From an uncultured Cohaesibacter sp. (GTDB lineage Bacteria; Pseudomonadota; Alphaproteobacteria; Rhizobiales; Cohaesibacteraceae), in NCBI RefSeq assembly GCF_963682185.1, contig NZ_OY821667.1:2989501-3053500 (forward strand): a stretch of 64,000 nucleotides of DNA, in the 5' to 3' direction. The first letter of the stretch is position 1; every line of letters starts with the position of its first letter. This document shows, one piece after another, positions 36,907 through 46,596 of the stretch. The position numbers were made by a program, and so were the translations under genes. A model generated the notes under the pieces. It was given only the letters and a program-made list of their open reading frames with translations. It searched no databases and was not told the DNA's origin.

Positions 36907-38436
36907 ATGTTTAAATCCATTTCCAAGGCTTTGCTTCTGGCGAGCTGTCTTGCCGCCCCGTTCGGGTCTCAGGCCTATGCACTCACGCTTGAGCCGATTG
37001 CTACACACTCCGCCAATGTGTTTGATGAAGGGGCTGCCGAGATCGTCTCTTATGATAAGGCTGGCAAGAAACTCTTTGTCGTCGACGGCCATGACAAGGC
37101 CATCGATATTTTCGATATTTCGAACCCGTCCTCCATCAAGGAAGCGGGCACGCTGAATGTCACGGATTTTGGCAAAGGTGCCAACTCCGTGGACGTGCAT
37201 GGCGACTATGTGGCCATCGCCGTTGAGAACAAGGACAAGCAGGCCAATGGCAAGCTGGTTCTTTACAAGACCGACGGCACGCTGGTGGGCGATGTGGAAC
37301 TGGGGGCGCTGCCCGATTGCGTGGTCTTTGCCCCCAATGGCAAATTCGTGATGGTTGCCAACGAAGGCGAGCCGTCCGACGATTTCAAGACCGATCCTGT
37401 GGGCACGGTTTCCATCGTCTCCATTCCCTCCCTTGAGGTCAAAACTGTCGGCTTTGGCGATCTCAAGGCGGAAGATTTCGGCGATGATTTCCACACCGCA
37501 GCGCCAGAAGGCATTTCCTTCGAGCAGCAGATCGAGCCGGAATATATTGCTATCACACCGGATAGCAAAACGGCTTTTGTCTCCCTTCAGGAAAGCAACG
37601 CTATCGCCGTTATCGATACGGAAACAGCCAAGCTGAAAACCACCTTCTCGCTGGGCTTTCAGGATTACTCCAAGGTCAAGGCAGACCTTTCCGACAAGGA
37701 TGGCAAGATCAATCGTCAGAACTGGCCAGTGCTTTCCTTCCGCATGCCGGATACCGTGAAGGCCTTCGCCAAGGATGGCGTTAATTATGTGGTCATGGCC
37801 AATGAAGGCGACAGCCGCGATTATGATGGCTATTCCGAAGAAGAACGTCTGGGTAAGGTCAAACTCGACCCGACCGCTTTCCCGAATGCTAAAGAACTGC
37901 AGAAGAAAGAAAATCTCGGCCGCTTGAAGATCACCACCGCACAGGGTGATACCGATGGCGATGGTGACTTTGACGTGATCTATGGCTATGGCGGCCGTTC
38001 TTTCTCCATCTTCAATGAAACCGGCGAAATGGTGTTCGATTCCGCTGATGAAATCGAAGCCAAACTGGCCGAGCTGGTGCCTAGCGCCTTCAACAGTCAG
38101 GGCGCAAATGAAAGCTTTGACAATCGCTCAGACGACAAAGGGGCAGAGCCCGAAGCACTCGAACTGGCCGAGATTGGCGGCAAACTCTATGCCTTTATCG
38201 GATTGGAACGCATGAGCGGTATCGTGGTCTATGACATCACGGACCCGGCCAAGGCGACCTTTGTGACGTATGCAAGCAACACCAAGCTTGATGGCGAGTC
38301 TGAAAAACTGACCGCTGGCGACATTGCGCCGGAAGGTATCAAGTTCATCGCTGGCAAGGATAGCCCGAACGGCGCGCCGATGATTGCGGTTGCCAATGAG
38401 GTTTCCGGCACGGTGACCCTCTGGTCCGTCAAATAA
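36907..38436 (+). CDS. Secreted choice-of-anchor I family beta-propeller protein
   Basis: The 509-residue protein has a signal peptide (residues 1-25, FGSQAYA) followed by a beta-propeller of repeats like VFAPNGKFVMVANEGEPSD and YIAITPDSKTAFVSLQESNA. Conserved acidic segments (ANEGDSRDYDGY and DTDGDGDFDV) could bind calcium. It resembles the choice-of-anchor I family, often annotated as alkaline phosphatase-like, but no phosphatase active site is visible. The ATG follows AGAGGG four bases upstream. A terminator follows. Confidence 0.82.
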   Translation: MFKSISKALLLASCLAAPFGSQAYALTLEPIATHSANVFDEGAAEIVSYDKAGKKLFVVDGHDKAIDIFDISNPSSIKEAGTLNVTDFGKGANSVDVHGDYVAIAVENKDKQANGKLVLYKTDGTLVGDVELGALPDCVVFAPNGKFVMVANEGEPSDDFKTDPVGTVSIVSIPSLEVKTVGFGDLKAEDFGDDFHTAAPEGISFEQQIEPEYIAITPDSKTAFVSLQESNAIAVIDTETAKLKTTFSLGFQDYSKVKADLSDKDGKINRQNWPVLSFRMPDTVKAFAKDGVNYVVMANEGDSRDYDGYSEEERLGKVKLDPTAFPNAKELQKKENLGRLKITTAQGDTDGDGDFDVIYGYGGRSFSIFNETGEMVFDSADEIEAKLAELVPSAFNSQGANESFDNRSDDKGAEPEALELAEIGGKLYAFIGLERMSGIVVYDITDPAKATFVTYASNTKLDGESEKLTAGDIAPEGIKFIAGKDSPNGAPMIAVANEVSGTVTLWSVK

Positions 38437-38461
38437 GCACGCGGTTCGCTTTCTGAACAAG

Positions 38462-38496
38462 AAAAGCTCGCCCTTCATACAGAGGCGGGCTTTTTT
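38462..38496 (+). terminator. Rho-independent terminator
   Basis: AAAAGCTCGCC pairs with GGCGGGCTTTT (one mismatch) and is followed by a T-run. It ends the beta-propeller transcript. Confidence 0.85.
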
Positions 38497-38641
38497 GTTG
38501 GCGGGTTGACGCATTGGTTTCTGATCCGAACCAGTGGGTTGCCTGTGGGCCTTGGGGCCAAACAGAAGGCTTGCAGTTACCAAAGCAAATGCGCTACTGA
38601 TGGCGGCAGTTCCAATCCGCGTTTCAGATAGGCATCCATCC

Positions 38642-39382
38642 ATGATCGTAAAAACCGAAGAACAGCTTCAGGGCCTGAAGGCCTGTGGCAAAGCCGTGGC
38701 GCGTGCCATTCGTGAAATGGGTGCTGCGTTGGAGCCGGGCATGACCTCACAGGAATTGGATGATCTTGGACGGCGCATTCTCGAAGAAGAGGGTGCAGAA
38801 TCAGCCCCAGAATCGGTCTATGACTTTCCCGGAGCCACCTGTATTTCCATTGAACCGGTGATTGCTCACGGGTGGGCCGATAGCCAGACGGTGAAGCCGG
38901 GCGATATGGTCAATATCGACGTGTCAGCCAGCAAGGATGGCTTTTTCACGGATGCCGGGGCGACCTTTATTGTGCCGCCCGTGACACCGGAAAAGCGGAT
39001 ACTGGTGGAGGCCGCAAAACGCGCCCGCGACAATGCGATTGCTCAGGCCCGTGCAGGGCAACCAATGCAGGTCATCCCGAAAGCCTTCGACAAGGAAGCC
39101 AAGGCCGGTGGCTACACTATCATCCAGAATCTGCTCGGATGTCATGGGGTTGGTACGACCTTGCATGATAGGCCGGAAATTCTCGCCGTGCCGGACCGCC
39201 GAGATCGCCGCAAGCTGCAGGAAGGCATGGTAATCGCCGTTGAGCCATTTCTCTCGACCGGTGCGACCTATGCCAGCGACGGGGCGCGAGAATGGGAGCT
39301 GTTCACTCCCGGATGTCTCACCGCCCAGTTCGAGCATACGATTGTGATCGGCAAAAAAGGTCCGATCATCGTAACACTCTGA
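38642..39382 (+). CDS. map: Type I methionine aminopeptidase
   Basis: The 246-residue enzyme removes N-terminal Met. Metal ligands are in VNIDVSASKDGFFTDAG (two Asp), the His in GCHGVGTTLHDRPE, the Glu in VIAVEPF and the Glu in AQFEHTIV. An additional His is in PVIAHGWADS. The N terminus was trimmed to the ATG at 38642, because the earlier frame has no conserved residues. It is probably a paralog of the essential enzyme, since it is not with ribosomal genes. Its stop abuts that of the convergent acetyltransferase. Confidence 0.9.
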   Translation: MIVKTEEQLQGLKACGKAVARAIREMGAALEPGMTSQELDDLGRRILEEEGAESAPESVYDFPGATCISIEPVIAHGWADSQTVKPGDMVNIDVSASKDGFFTDAGATFIVPPVTPEKRILVEAAKRARDNAIAQARAGQPMQVIPKAFDKEAKAGGYTIIQNLLGCHGVGTTLHDRPEILAVPDRRDRRKLQEGMVIAVEPFLSTGATYASDGAREWELFTPGCLTAQFEHTIVIGKKGPIIVTL

Positions 39383-39898
39383 TTACGCTGACATTTCTTT
39401 AAATGCCTGTTCGAAGGCATCGGCGTGGGTCAATGTGCCCTTCGGGGCTGGGCCCTGAAAGGTCATATGCTGAATCAGGGAAGCATCCAGCCCGCCGAAG
39501 CGTAATTGGCCATTACACTTGAAACCGAGCCGCTCATAATAGGCCGGGTTTCCGATAAGAATGCAGCCATTGGCGCCAAGAGCCCGCAGGCGCCTCATGC
39601 CCTCGCCAACCAGCGCTTTGCCAATGCCCTGGCTTTGCTTGTCTGGCGTGACCGATATCGGGCCGAGACAATACCATTTGTCCCATTTGCCATCGATCCG
39701 GATCTTCGAAAAAGCCACATGGCCGGCAATCGAGCCGTCGTCATCCATCACCAGTGACAGCACAAGATCACCATCGCGGCGCAATTGATCGATGATCGGG
39801 CCTTCGTTGCCAGAGCTGTAAGGCATGGGCGCAAAGGCTTTTTGTGTCAAAATATGAATGGCATCCGCGTCAGCGGACGTTTCCTCGCGAATATACAT
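39383..39898 (-). CDS. GNAT family N-acetyltransferase
   Basis: The 171-residue protein has the GNAT fold with the acetyl-CoA loop QSQGIGKALVGEGM and the strand GCILIGNPAYYERLGF typical of YhbS-like enzymes. The substrate is unknown. The gene lies end-to-end with map with no spacer and is followed by a short noncoding stretch before the pckA terminator on its other side. Confidence 0.88.
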   Translation of the reverse strand: MYIREETSADADAIHILTQKAFAPMPYSSGNEGPIIDQLRRDGDLVLSLVMDDDGSIAGHVAFSKIRIDGKWDKWYCLGPISVTPDKQSQGIGKALVGEGMRRLRALGANGCILIGNPAYYERLGFKCNGQLRFGGLDASLIQHMTFQGPAPKGTLTHADAFEQAFKEMSA

Positions 39899-40074
39899 GG
39901 TAAATCCTCCCCCGCAGGCACGCGACGAATATGTGCGCCCTCAAGATGGGGTCTTTAGAAGGGTGTGGCGGGACAATACTACCATATGGGGTCCGGGAAA
40001 ATACGACACAGGGCGTATGCAATTCTGACCCCTGAGATGCTAATGATGCAATCAAGCAAGATGCTTGAAAAGCA

Positions 40075-40100
40075 AAAGGCCCGCCAAGAGGCGGGCCTTT
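40075..40100 (-). terminator. Rho-independent terminator of pckA
   Basis: An 11-bp perfect stem, AAAGGCCCGCC with GGCGGGCCTTT, around a 4-base loop. On the minus strand it is followed by T-rich sequence and lies 29 bases after the pckA stop. Confidence 0.9.
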
Positions 40101-40128
40101 CTTAATTATTCAATACTGATCTATCAGC

Positions 40129-41727
40129 TTAGGCTTTTGGGCCAGCAGCTTTCACAGCGTCGTCGACGTGTGGCAGATAGTATTCGAAGTTTTTGACGAA
40201 CATGCCAGCCAGTTTCGCTGCCATTGCGTCGAATGCAGCTTTGTCTGCCCAGGTGTCACGTGGCGTCAGCAGGGTGGTGTCAACGCCAGGAACTGCTACA
40301 GGAACTTCAACACCGAAGACTTCATCGGTGCGGAATTCTGCAGATGCCAGAGAACCGTTGAGAGCTGCGGTCAGCAGAGCGCGGGTTGCTTTAATTGGCA
40401 TACGGGAACCAACGCCATAAACACCACCGGTCCAACCGGTGTTAACCAGCCAGCATTTAACCTGATGTTTTTCCATCATTTCACGCAGCAGGTTGCCATA
40501 TTCGGAAGGATGGCGAGGCATGAAAGGAGCACCGAAGCAGGTAGAGAAGGTTGCTTCTGGCTCGGTAACGCCTTTTTCCGTACCAGCCACTTTAGCGGTG
40601 TAACCAGACAGGAAGTGATACATTGCCTGTTCCGGGGTCAGCTTAGCGATTGGAGGCAGAACACCGAATGCGTCAGCCGTCAGCATGATGATGTTTTTAG
40701 GCTGAGGAGCGCGACCGGTAGCCGATGCGTTCGGGATGAAGTAGGTCGGATAGGAAACACGGGTGTTTTCCGTTTTGGACCCATCAGCGAAGTCTGGTTT
40801 ATCGGTGATTGGATCGATAACCATGTTTTCGACGATTGCACCAAAGGTGTGCGTGGTCGCATAAATTTCCGGCTCAGCTTCAGCGGAGAGGTTGATGGTT
40901 TTAGCGTAGCAGCCGCCTTCGAAGTTGAAGACGCCGTTTTCGCCCCAGCCATGCTCGTCATCGCCGATAAGGGTACGGCTTGGATCAGCAGACAGGGTGG
41001 TTTTACCGGTGCCGGACAGGCCGAAGAAGATAGCCGTGTCGTCATCATCGCCAACGTTTGCAGAGCAGTGCATCGGCATGATGTTCTTTTCAGGCAGCAG
41101 ATAGTTAAGCGTGGTGAAGACAGATTTCTTGATTTCACCAGCGTAAGAAGAACCAGCAACGAGAATGATTTTCTTGGTCAGGTTCAGAGCGATGCAGGTT
41201 TCAGAGCGAACGCCGTATTTTGCTGGGTCGCAGAGGAAGCCTGGGAAGTCGATCACAGTCAGTTCCTGAACGAAATCTGCCAGTTCGGCATGTTCCGGAC
41301 GGATAAGCATGTTGCGGATGAAGTGAGACTGCCAGCAAAGCTCGGTAATAACACGGGTTGGCAGGCGGTGGTCAATGTCAGCGCCGCCGTACAGGTCCTG
41401 TACAAACAGTTCTTTGCCTTCTGCATAAGCCATCATGTCTTCATAGAGAAGATCGAAAGCTTCTGGCGTCATGGCCTTGTTGTTGTCCCACCAGATGGTG
41501 TTTTCGGTGGTAGCGTCGCGAACAGTATGTTTATCCTTTGGGGAACGGCCGGTATGTTTGCCGGTATCCACTGCAAAAGCACCGCCTTCGATCAGACGAC
41601 CTTCCTTGCGAGCCAGCGCTTCTTCTACCAGCTTAGGAAAACGATAGTTGTAATGTACGCTATCGAGGTTGCGAAGACCGAGTTTGTCAACGCCATTGGA
41701 TTCGTTCCACGTGCCGAATTGTTTCAC
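40129..41727 (-). CDS. pckA: Phosphoenolpyruvate carboxykinase (ATP)
   Basis: The 532-residue enzyme converts oxaloacetate to phosphoenolpyruvate in gluconeogenesis. It has [10 protein letters not shown], the PEPCK P-loop [10 protein letters not shown], the metal site IGDDEHGW and the substrate site [16 protein letters not shown] start behind AAGGGGCTTG is used. Codon use is skewed toward the pattern of strongly expressed genes, which leaves a long open frame on the opposite strand. It is divergent from the chvI-chvG unit, as in other Hyphomicrobiales. Confidence 0.97.
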   Translation of the reverse strand: MKQFGTWNESNGVDKLGLRNLDSVHYNYRFPKLVEEALARKEGRLIEGGAFAVDTGKHTGRSPKDKHTVRDATTENTIWWDNNKAMTPEAFDLLYEDMMAYAEGKELFVQDLYGGADIDHRLPTRVITELCWQSHFIRNMLIRPEHAELADFVQELTVIDFPGFLCDPAKYGVRSETCIALNLTKKIILVAGSSYAGEIKKSVFTTLNYLLPEKNIMPMHCSANVGDDDDTAIFFGLSGTGKTTLSADPSRTLIGDDEHGWGENGVFNFEGGCYAKTINLSAEAEPEIYATTHTFGAIVENMVIDPITDKPDFADGSKTENTRVSYPTYFIPNASATGRAPQPKNIIMLTADAFGVLPPIAKLTPEQAMYHFLSGYTAKVAGTEKGVTEPEATFSTCFGAPFMPRHPSEYGNLLREMMEKHQVKCWLVNTGWTGGVYGVGSRMPIKATRALLTAALNGSLASAEFRTDEVFGVEVPVAVPGVDTTLLTPRDTWADKAAFDAMAAKLAGMFVKNFEYYLPHVDDAVKAAGPKA

Positions 41728-41821
41728 TTTTCAAGCCCCTTGAGACACACTTAGGTTGTGGGAAACTGACAGGATCTGCCAGTCCGGCCAACGCCTGAAT
41801 GGCTTTGACCGGGGGTTCGTT

Positions 41822-42100
41822 TCAAGGTCTGCGGAAGTCGATATAACCTGTCGGATTACTCCGCTCTTCTGTTTGATCCAACCTCCTGAGGAGCTGCTTT
41901 GCCTTGTCCTCTACTCCCGGCAGCAGCCCTGCAACAGTCCTTTCGTCGAACTCGCGCATTTCATAACGATCCCACAAAAGTGTGTCGTTGATATTTCGCA
42001 AAGTCCAAGCGGAACCCAGTCCCGTGACAATTTCCTCATAAAGCACCCCCCACTCATTTGATAGCTGGTCTTTTGTGGGGTTACGCCTCTTTTGCGCCAC
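41822..42100 (-). CDS. Possible small hypothetical protein
   Basis: A 92-codon frame opens with GTG in the pckA-chvI gap. The text looks protein-like (NEWGVLYEEI, NDTLLWDRYEMREF), but the ribosome site is weak and I recognise no family. It could be a real small gene, a remnant of one, or chance. Confidence 0.3.
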   Translation of the reverse strand: MAQKRRNPTKDQLSNEWGVLYEEIVTGLGSAWTLRNINDTLLWDRYEMREFDERTVAGLLPGVEDKAKQLLRRLDQTEERSNPTGYIDFRRP

Positions 42101-42610
42101 AAAAATTCTTGCCAGCTTTATACCACTAAAGTCGAAAACGGCAGAAAACAGCCCTTTATTTAGAAATGATAAATTTGCCGCTCAATCTGTGAACAAAAAG
42201 GCGTTGCCACAATTTTGCAGCTTTCGGAAATTAGATCTGCATTAATATCAGGAATGCGTTTTTTGCATGTTAGATACAGTAATATTGCAAGGCTTGAATC
42301 GGACTCTTTTTGGACAATTCAGGGCGAATATCCTGTGCATTTTGCCAAAATGTGAATGGGATTTCGCAAAAAACCCGGCCTTGGCGAACGCAACAAGCAT
42401 TCCTAAATAAGAGAATGGAGCAGCGGATGCCGCTGATAAGAAGGGACTGTGGTTCTGGTTCGCCGAAGCGTGTACACTCCCTTCGTTGTCTTTTCAGATA
42501 CCATCTTGGATGGCGTCGTAGCTGCGGAGCAAAAGCTCTGAAATATAAAAGAGTGTTTTCGCCAGCCTGAGAAGAGAGCTCGCGGGGATGGAGAGAAGGA
42601 AGGAAAAGAC
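42101..42610. other. Leader and promoter region of chvI
   Basis: About 510 bases precede chvI. No gene was recognised. The region is AT-rich to 42300 and then mixed, with a GGAAGG ribosome site for chvI at its end. Confidence 0.5.
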
Positions 42611-43318
42611 ATGGCAACGATTGCCCTTGTCGATGACGATCGCAATATTCTGACCTCGGTTTCAATCGCATTGGAAGCTGAAGGCTATAAAGTGGATACC
42701 TACACGGATGGAGCCTCCGGGCTTGATGGTCTGCTCCACGCCTTGCCTGATCTTGCTATCCTCGATATCAAGATGCCACGCATGGATGGCATGGAGCTGC
42801 TGCGACGCCTGCGCCAGAAGACAGATCTACCGGTGATCTTTCTGACGTCCAAGGACGATGAGATTGATGAATTGTTCGGCCTGAAAATGGGTGCGGATGA
42901 TTTCATTCACAAACCATTTTCCCAGCGTTTGCTGGTCGAACGCGTCAAGGCCGTGCTGCGCCGGGCGCAGGCACGCGAAACGGCAGTCAAAACGGGTGGC
43001 ACTGTTGCCAAGAGCGATCTGCTTGAGCGTGGGCTTCTTTCCATGGATCGCGAACGCCACACCTGTAACTGGGATGGTAAGCCGGTGACCCTGACGGTAA
43101 CCGAGTTCCTCATTCTCTATTCACTGGCCCAGCGTCCCGGAGTGGTTAAAAGCCGCAATGCGTTGATGGATGCTGCCTATGAAGATCAGGTCTATGTTGA
43201 TGATCGCACCATCGACAGCCACATCAAGCGCCTGCGCAAGAAATTCAAGGCAGTGGACGACAGCTTTGATATGATCGAGACCCTTTATGGTGTCGGATAT
43301 CGTTTCCGCGAAGAATAG
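42611..43318 (+). CDS. chvI: Response regulator ChvI
   Basis: The 235-residue OmpR-family regulator has a receiver domain (acidic pair VDDDRN, phospho-acceptor Asp in [12 protein letters not shown], Lys in IHKPFS) and a winged-helix DNA-binding domain ([37 protein letters not shown] without break in that span). The short [17 protein letters not shown] portion is typical of ChvI. With ChvG it controls acid and envelope responses in Rhizobiales. The ATG follows GGAAGGAAAAGAC. Confidence 0.95.
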   Translation: MATIALVDDDRNILTSVSIALEAEGYKVDTYTDGASGLDGLLHALPDLAILDIKMPRMDGMELLRRLRQKTDLPVIFLTSKDDEIDELFGLKMGADDFIHKPFSQRLLVERVKAVLRRAQARETAVKTGGTVAKSDLLERGLLSMDRERHTCNWDGKPVTLTVTEFLILYSLAQRPGVVKSRNALMDAAYEDQVYVDDRTIDSHIKRLRKKFKAVDDSFDMIETLYGVGYRFREE

Positions 43319-43436
43319 GGCGTGTCGGCCCATCGCGATTGGCTGGCAAGAGTTGCTATTGAATGCATGTTTTATAAAGCATGATATATAAAGAGCGCGG
43401 CTCGAAAGGGGCCGCGTTTCGGGTAGACCGGACGGA

Positions 43437-45320
43437 GTGGCTATCGCGAGATCGTGGCCGCTCCGATTTGTTGAAAGACATATAGTGTTGCAGCGAATGC
43501 AAAAAGAAAAGCGCGTAAAGCAGGATGGTCAGAAGGGGCGGCGTAAGTCAGTCTCTCTGAGACGCTTGCGTGTTTTTCTGGGGCGTCTTTCCAATACGGT
43601 CGCCTTTTCGTCTCTGACACGCCGCATTGTCTTTCTCAACGTTGCCGCACTGGCGGTTCTGGTGCTGGGTATTCTCTATCTCAACCAGTTCCGCGAAGGG
43701 CTGATTGACGCGCGTGTCTCTTCGATGCTGACGCAGGGCAAAATCATTGCCGGCGCAGTGGCCGCGTCGGCAGCTTCCGACACCGACGCCATTACCATCA
43801 ATCCCGAGCGGCTTTTGGAGTTGCAGGCCGGGGAGAGCTTTTCCCCTGCAGATGACACCTTCAGCTATTTCGAATTTCCCATCGATCCGGAAAAAGCTGC
43901 CCCGATTCTACGGGCAGCCATTTCGCCAACAGACACGCGCGCCCGCATCTATGATCTGGCGGGCAATATGGTTGTTGATTCCAACCAGCTGCATTCGGAT
44001 GGTGTGCTCCGGTTTAATCTGCCGGAGCCGGAAATGGAGACGTCCGATAGCTGGGCTGATCGCTGGGATCGCTTTGTCAGCTGGCTTCGTCAGGCTGATC
44101 TGCCCCTCTATAAGGAAATGGCCAATACCGACGGCCGCAACTATCCAGAGGTTGCCAAGGCGCTGGACGGGTCTGAGGCCTCCATTGTGCGCGTGAATAC
44201 GAAGGGACGGTTGATCGTCTCCGTGGCGGTGCCAATCCAGCGTTCGCGAATCATCACCGGCGCGCTGCTTCTGTCCACCCGCGATGGCGATATCGACAAG
44301 ATCGTGGAGGCGGAACGCTGGGGTATCCTGCGCGTCTTCCTGATCGCGGCGCTGGTGACCGGTTCCATGTCCATTCTTCTGGCCGGAACCATTGCCGGAC
44401 CGGTGCGCAAATTGTCCGAAGCGGCAGAACGGGTTCGGCGTGGGGTCAAGGCGCGTGAGGAAATTCCCGATTTTTCCGAGCGAAAAGACGAAATCGGCCA
44501 GCTCAGTCAGTCTCTGAGGGACATGACCAACACGCTCTACAAGCGCATGGATGCCATTGAGGCCTTCGCGGCAGATGTGGCGCACGAGCTGAAGAATCCG
44601 CTCACCTCCCTGCGCTCGGCGGTGGAAACGCTGCCTTTGGCCAAAAAGCCCGAAGCACGCGAGAGGCTTGTCAGCATCATCTTGCATGATGTGCGCAGAC
44701 TGGATCGGCTGATATCGGATATTTCCGATGCGTCGCGGCTTGATGCAGAATTGGCACGTCAGGAATCCGACGAGATCAATCTGCGGGCGCTGTTGGAAAC
44801 CATCGTGTCCATTCAGGATGAAATCGGCTCCAAATCAAACATTCGCGTCATTATGGAAGAAGACGAGAACGCCGCTGACAAGGACAAGGCCTTCTGTGTT
44901 CGGGGCAACGATAGCCGTCTTGGCCAGGTGTTCGTCAATCTGGTGGACAATGCGCGCTCCTTCACGCCGGAGGGAGGCGAGGTGCGTGTCTGCCTCAAGC
45001 ATGATGGGCCTTGGGTTGAGATCACGGTGGATGACGACGGTCCGGGTATTCAGGCTGAAGATGTATCCCGTGTGTTCGAGCGCTTTTACACAGACCGTCC
45101 GCAAGGGGAAGCTTTCGGTCAGAATTCCGGACTTGGCCTGTCGATCTCCAAACAGATTGTCGAAGCCTATAATGGGGAAATCGCAGCTTCCAACCGGCTT
45201 GATCCGGCCTCTGATGAGGATGCTCCGACAATATTGGGTGCCCGTTTCTCCGTGCGGTTTCCCGCCATAGCCCATAGTGCGACGAAAAAGCCAGAGCCCA
45301 AATCGGATCCGACTGGCTAG
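43437..45320 (+). CDS. chvG: Sensor histidine kinase ChvG
   Basis: The 627-residue membrane kinase has a basic cytoplasmic N terminus, TM1 (about residues 63-82), a periplasmic sensor of about 210 residues, TM2 (about 298-320), HAMP, the phospho-acceptor His in AADVAHELKNPL (about 379-390), and the ATPase with LVDNARSF, DDDGPGI and the G2 box NSGLGLSISK. The GTG start is weakly supported; an ATG 20 codons later is possible. It is the partner of ChvI, 118 bases upstream. The kinase motifs are all intact. Confidence 0.94.
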   Translation: MAIARSWPLRFVERHIVLQRMQKEKRVKQDGQKGRRKSVSLRRLRVFLGRLSNTVAFSSLTRRIVFLNVAALAVLVLGILYLNQFREGLIDARVSSMLTQGKIIAGAVAASAASDTDAITINPERLLELQAGESFSPADDTFSYFEFPIDPEKAAPILRAAISPTDTRARIYDLAGNMVVDSNQLHSDGVLRFNLPEPEMETSDSWADRWDRFVSWLRQADLPLYKEMANTDGRNYPEVAKALDGSEASIVRVNTKGRLIVSVAVPIQRSRIITGALLLSTRDGDIDKIVEAERWGILRVFLIAALVTGSMSILLAGTIAGPVRKLSEAAERVRRGVKAREEIPDFSERKDEIGQLSQSLRDMTNTLYKRMDAIEAFAADVAHELKNPLTSLRSAVETLPLAKKPEARERLVSIILHDVRRLDRLISDISDASRLDAELARQESDEINLRALLETIVSIQDEIGSKSNIRVIMEEDENAADKDKAFCVRGNDSRLGQVFVNLVDNARSFTPEGGEVRVCLKHDGPWVEITVDDDGPGIQAEDVSRVFERFYTDRPQGEAFGQNSGLGLSISKQIVEAYNGEIAASNRLDPASDEDAPTILGARFSVRFPAIAHSATKKPEPKSDPTG

Positions 45321-45361
45321 ACTGGTCGGTGACTGCAGTCGAGCGAGAGGATTGGAGACAT

Positions 45362-45970
45362 ATGTCCCTGTATTTTGATCCAGACCACGATCAGGCAAAT
45401 GATGGACCGATTTTCGACGTGCCAGACGCCATTTCATCAAGCTGCCTCAGCGAGATCATGCATGCTGCCGCCATTGTCATTGGTCCTTATGGGCTGTTGC
45501 TGAGGGGAGGGAGCGGGTCTGGAAAATCCCTTCTGCAACGCACAATGCGACGCGAGGCTACGGCGCTTTCCATTCCCTCGGCCCTTGTCAGTGATGATTA
45601 TGTCAAGCTGGTACGCCAGCCCCAGCCCCAGCCCCAGCCCCAGTCAGAGCCCCAGCCAGAGCAGCAGTCCGGAACATCAGAACAACCCGAACTGAGGGCC
45701 TATGGTCCGGTCGCTACCCGCGGTTTGCAGGAAGTGCGCGGTCTTGGAATTATCTCAGTCGGGGAGAACAATTTCGAAGCGGATGCCTCGATGCATTTGC
45801 TGGTTGATTTATGCCCCGCGAATGCCATACACCGAATGCCTTCGAGTGAAGAAACGGTCCGTACCTGTCTCGGCTATCCGATTGCTCATTTGTCAGTGCC
45901 GGAGCGGTCAGTCGTTGAAGCGTGCGACCTGATATTTGCCCTTCTATCCACATGGAAGGAGGGGCTTTAG
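45362..45970 (+). CDS. hprK: HPr kinase/phosphorylase, short alphaproteobacterial form
   Basis: The 202-residue protein consists of the C-terminal catalytic domain of HprK. It has the P-loop GGSGSGKSL, LVSDDYVKL and the signature LQEVRGLGI. It phosphorylates the conserved serine of HPr. Between LVSDD and the signature there is an unusual proline/glutamine run (residues about 84-105), encoded by a hexanucleotide tandem repeat. The start ATG follows GGAGACAT; the upstream GTG is less likely. It is located between chvG and the EIIA gene, as in Rhizobiales. Confidence 0.9.
   Translation: MSLYFDPDHDQANDGPIFDVPDAISSSCLSEIMHAAAIVIGPYGLLLRGGSGSGKSLLQRTMRREATALSIPSALVSDDYVKLVRQPQPQPQPQSEPQPEQQSGTSEQPELRAYGPVATRGLQEVRGLGIISVGENNFEADASMHLLVDLCPANAIHRMPSSEETVRTCLGYPIAHLSVPERSVVEACDLIFALLSTWKEGL
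45616..45668 (+). repeat. CCAGCC-type hexanucleotide tandem repeat in hprK
   Basis: Imperfect repeats of CCAGCC encode a Pro-Gln run inside hprK. Unit changes of 6 bp would keep the frame, so the length could vary between strains. Confidence 0.8.
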
Positions 45971-46123
45971 CGTCCGGTGCTCGACTTTTGGGCTTGCGTT
46001 CGGCAATCGAGTGGTCATGATAGGCGATACTTCAGGCGCCGGATGGAAGTGATTGTCTCTACAAGCCGGAGCTGAGAGTAAAAGGAGCCAGAGGGTTCCA
46101 AAAAGAAGGAGAGCAGAGACATC

Positions 46124-46525
46124 ATGATTGGTCTTGTCCTTGTAACACATGGTCATCTGGCCGAAGAGTTCCGTGCCGCGCTTGAGCATGTGGTCGGGCC
46201 TCAACAGCAGATCGAAACCATTTGCATTGGCCCCGATGACGACATGGAACAGCGCCGTCAGGATATTCTGGATGCGGTTGAGGCCGTGGATAAGGATAAG
46301 GGCGTGGTTCTTCTGACCGACATGTTCGGGGGAACACCTTCCAATATGGCGATTTCGGTCATGGATGAAAACAAGATCGAAGTGCTGGCCGGTGTCAATC
46401 TGCCCATGCTGATCAAGCTGGCCAGTGTCAGGGCAGACAGAAGCCTGTCAGATGCCGTGAGCGAAGCCTGTGAAGCCGGGCGTAAATATATCAACATTGC
46501 AAGCAAGCTGCTTTCCGGCGAATGA
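46124..46525 (+). CDS. PTS EIIA component, mannose family
   Basis: The 133-residue protein matches EIIA-Man (ManX N-terminal domain). His9 in LVTHGHLAEEF is the expected phosphorylation site, and the conserved FGGTPSNMA and NLPMLIKL are present. It has no fused IIB domain, so it probably acts in regulation, not sugar uptake. The ATG follows AAGGAGAGCAGAGACATC. It lies between hprK and HPr. Confidence 0.93.
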   Translation: MIGLVLVTHGHLAEEFRAALEHVVGPQQQIETICIGPDDDMEQRRQDILDAVEAVDKDKGVVLLTDMFGGTPSNMAISVMDENKIEVLAGVNLPMLIKLASVRADRSLSDAVSEACEAGRKYINIASKLLSGE

Positions 46526-46596
46526 TCCGCAAGCAGACTGGGCCATGCACTCGGGTGAATGCATGAGCAGAAGCAGATAGAAAGAACGCACTTTCC

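Noticed and set aside
40168-41754. 528-codon open frame opposite pckA
   Set aside because: It is fully antisense to pckA and arises from the biased codon use of that gene. It has no ribosome site and no recognisable domain.
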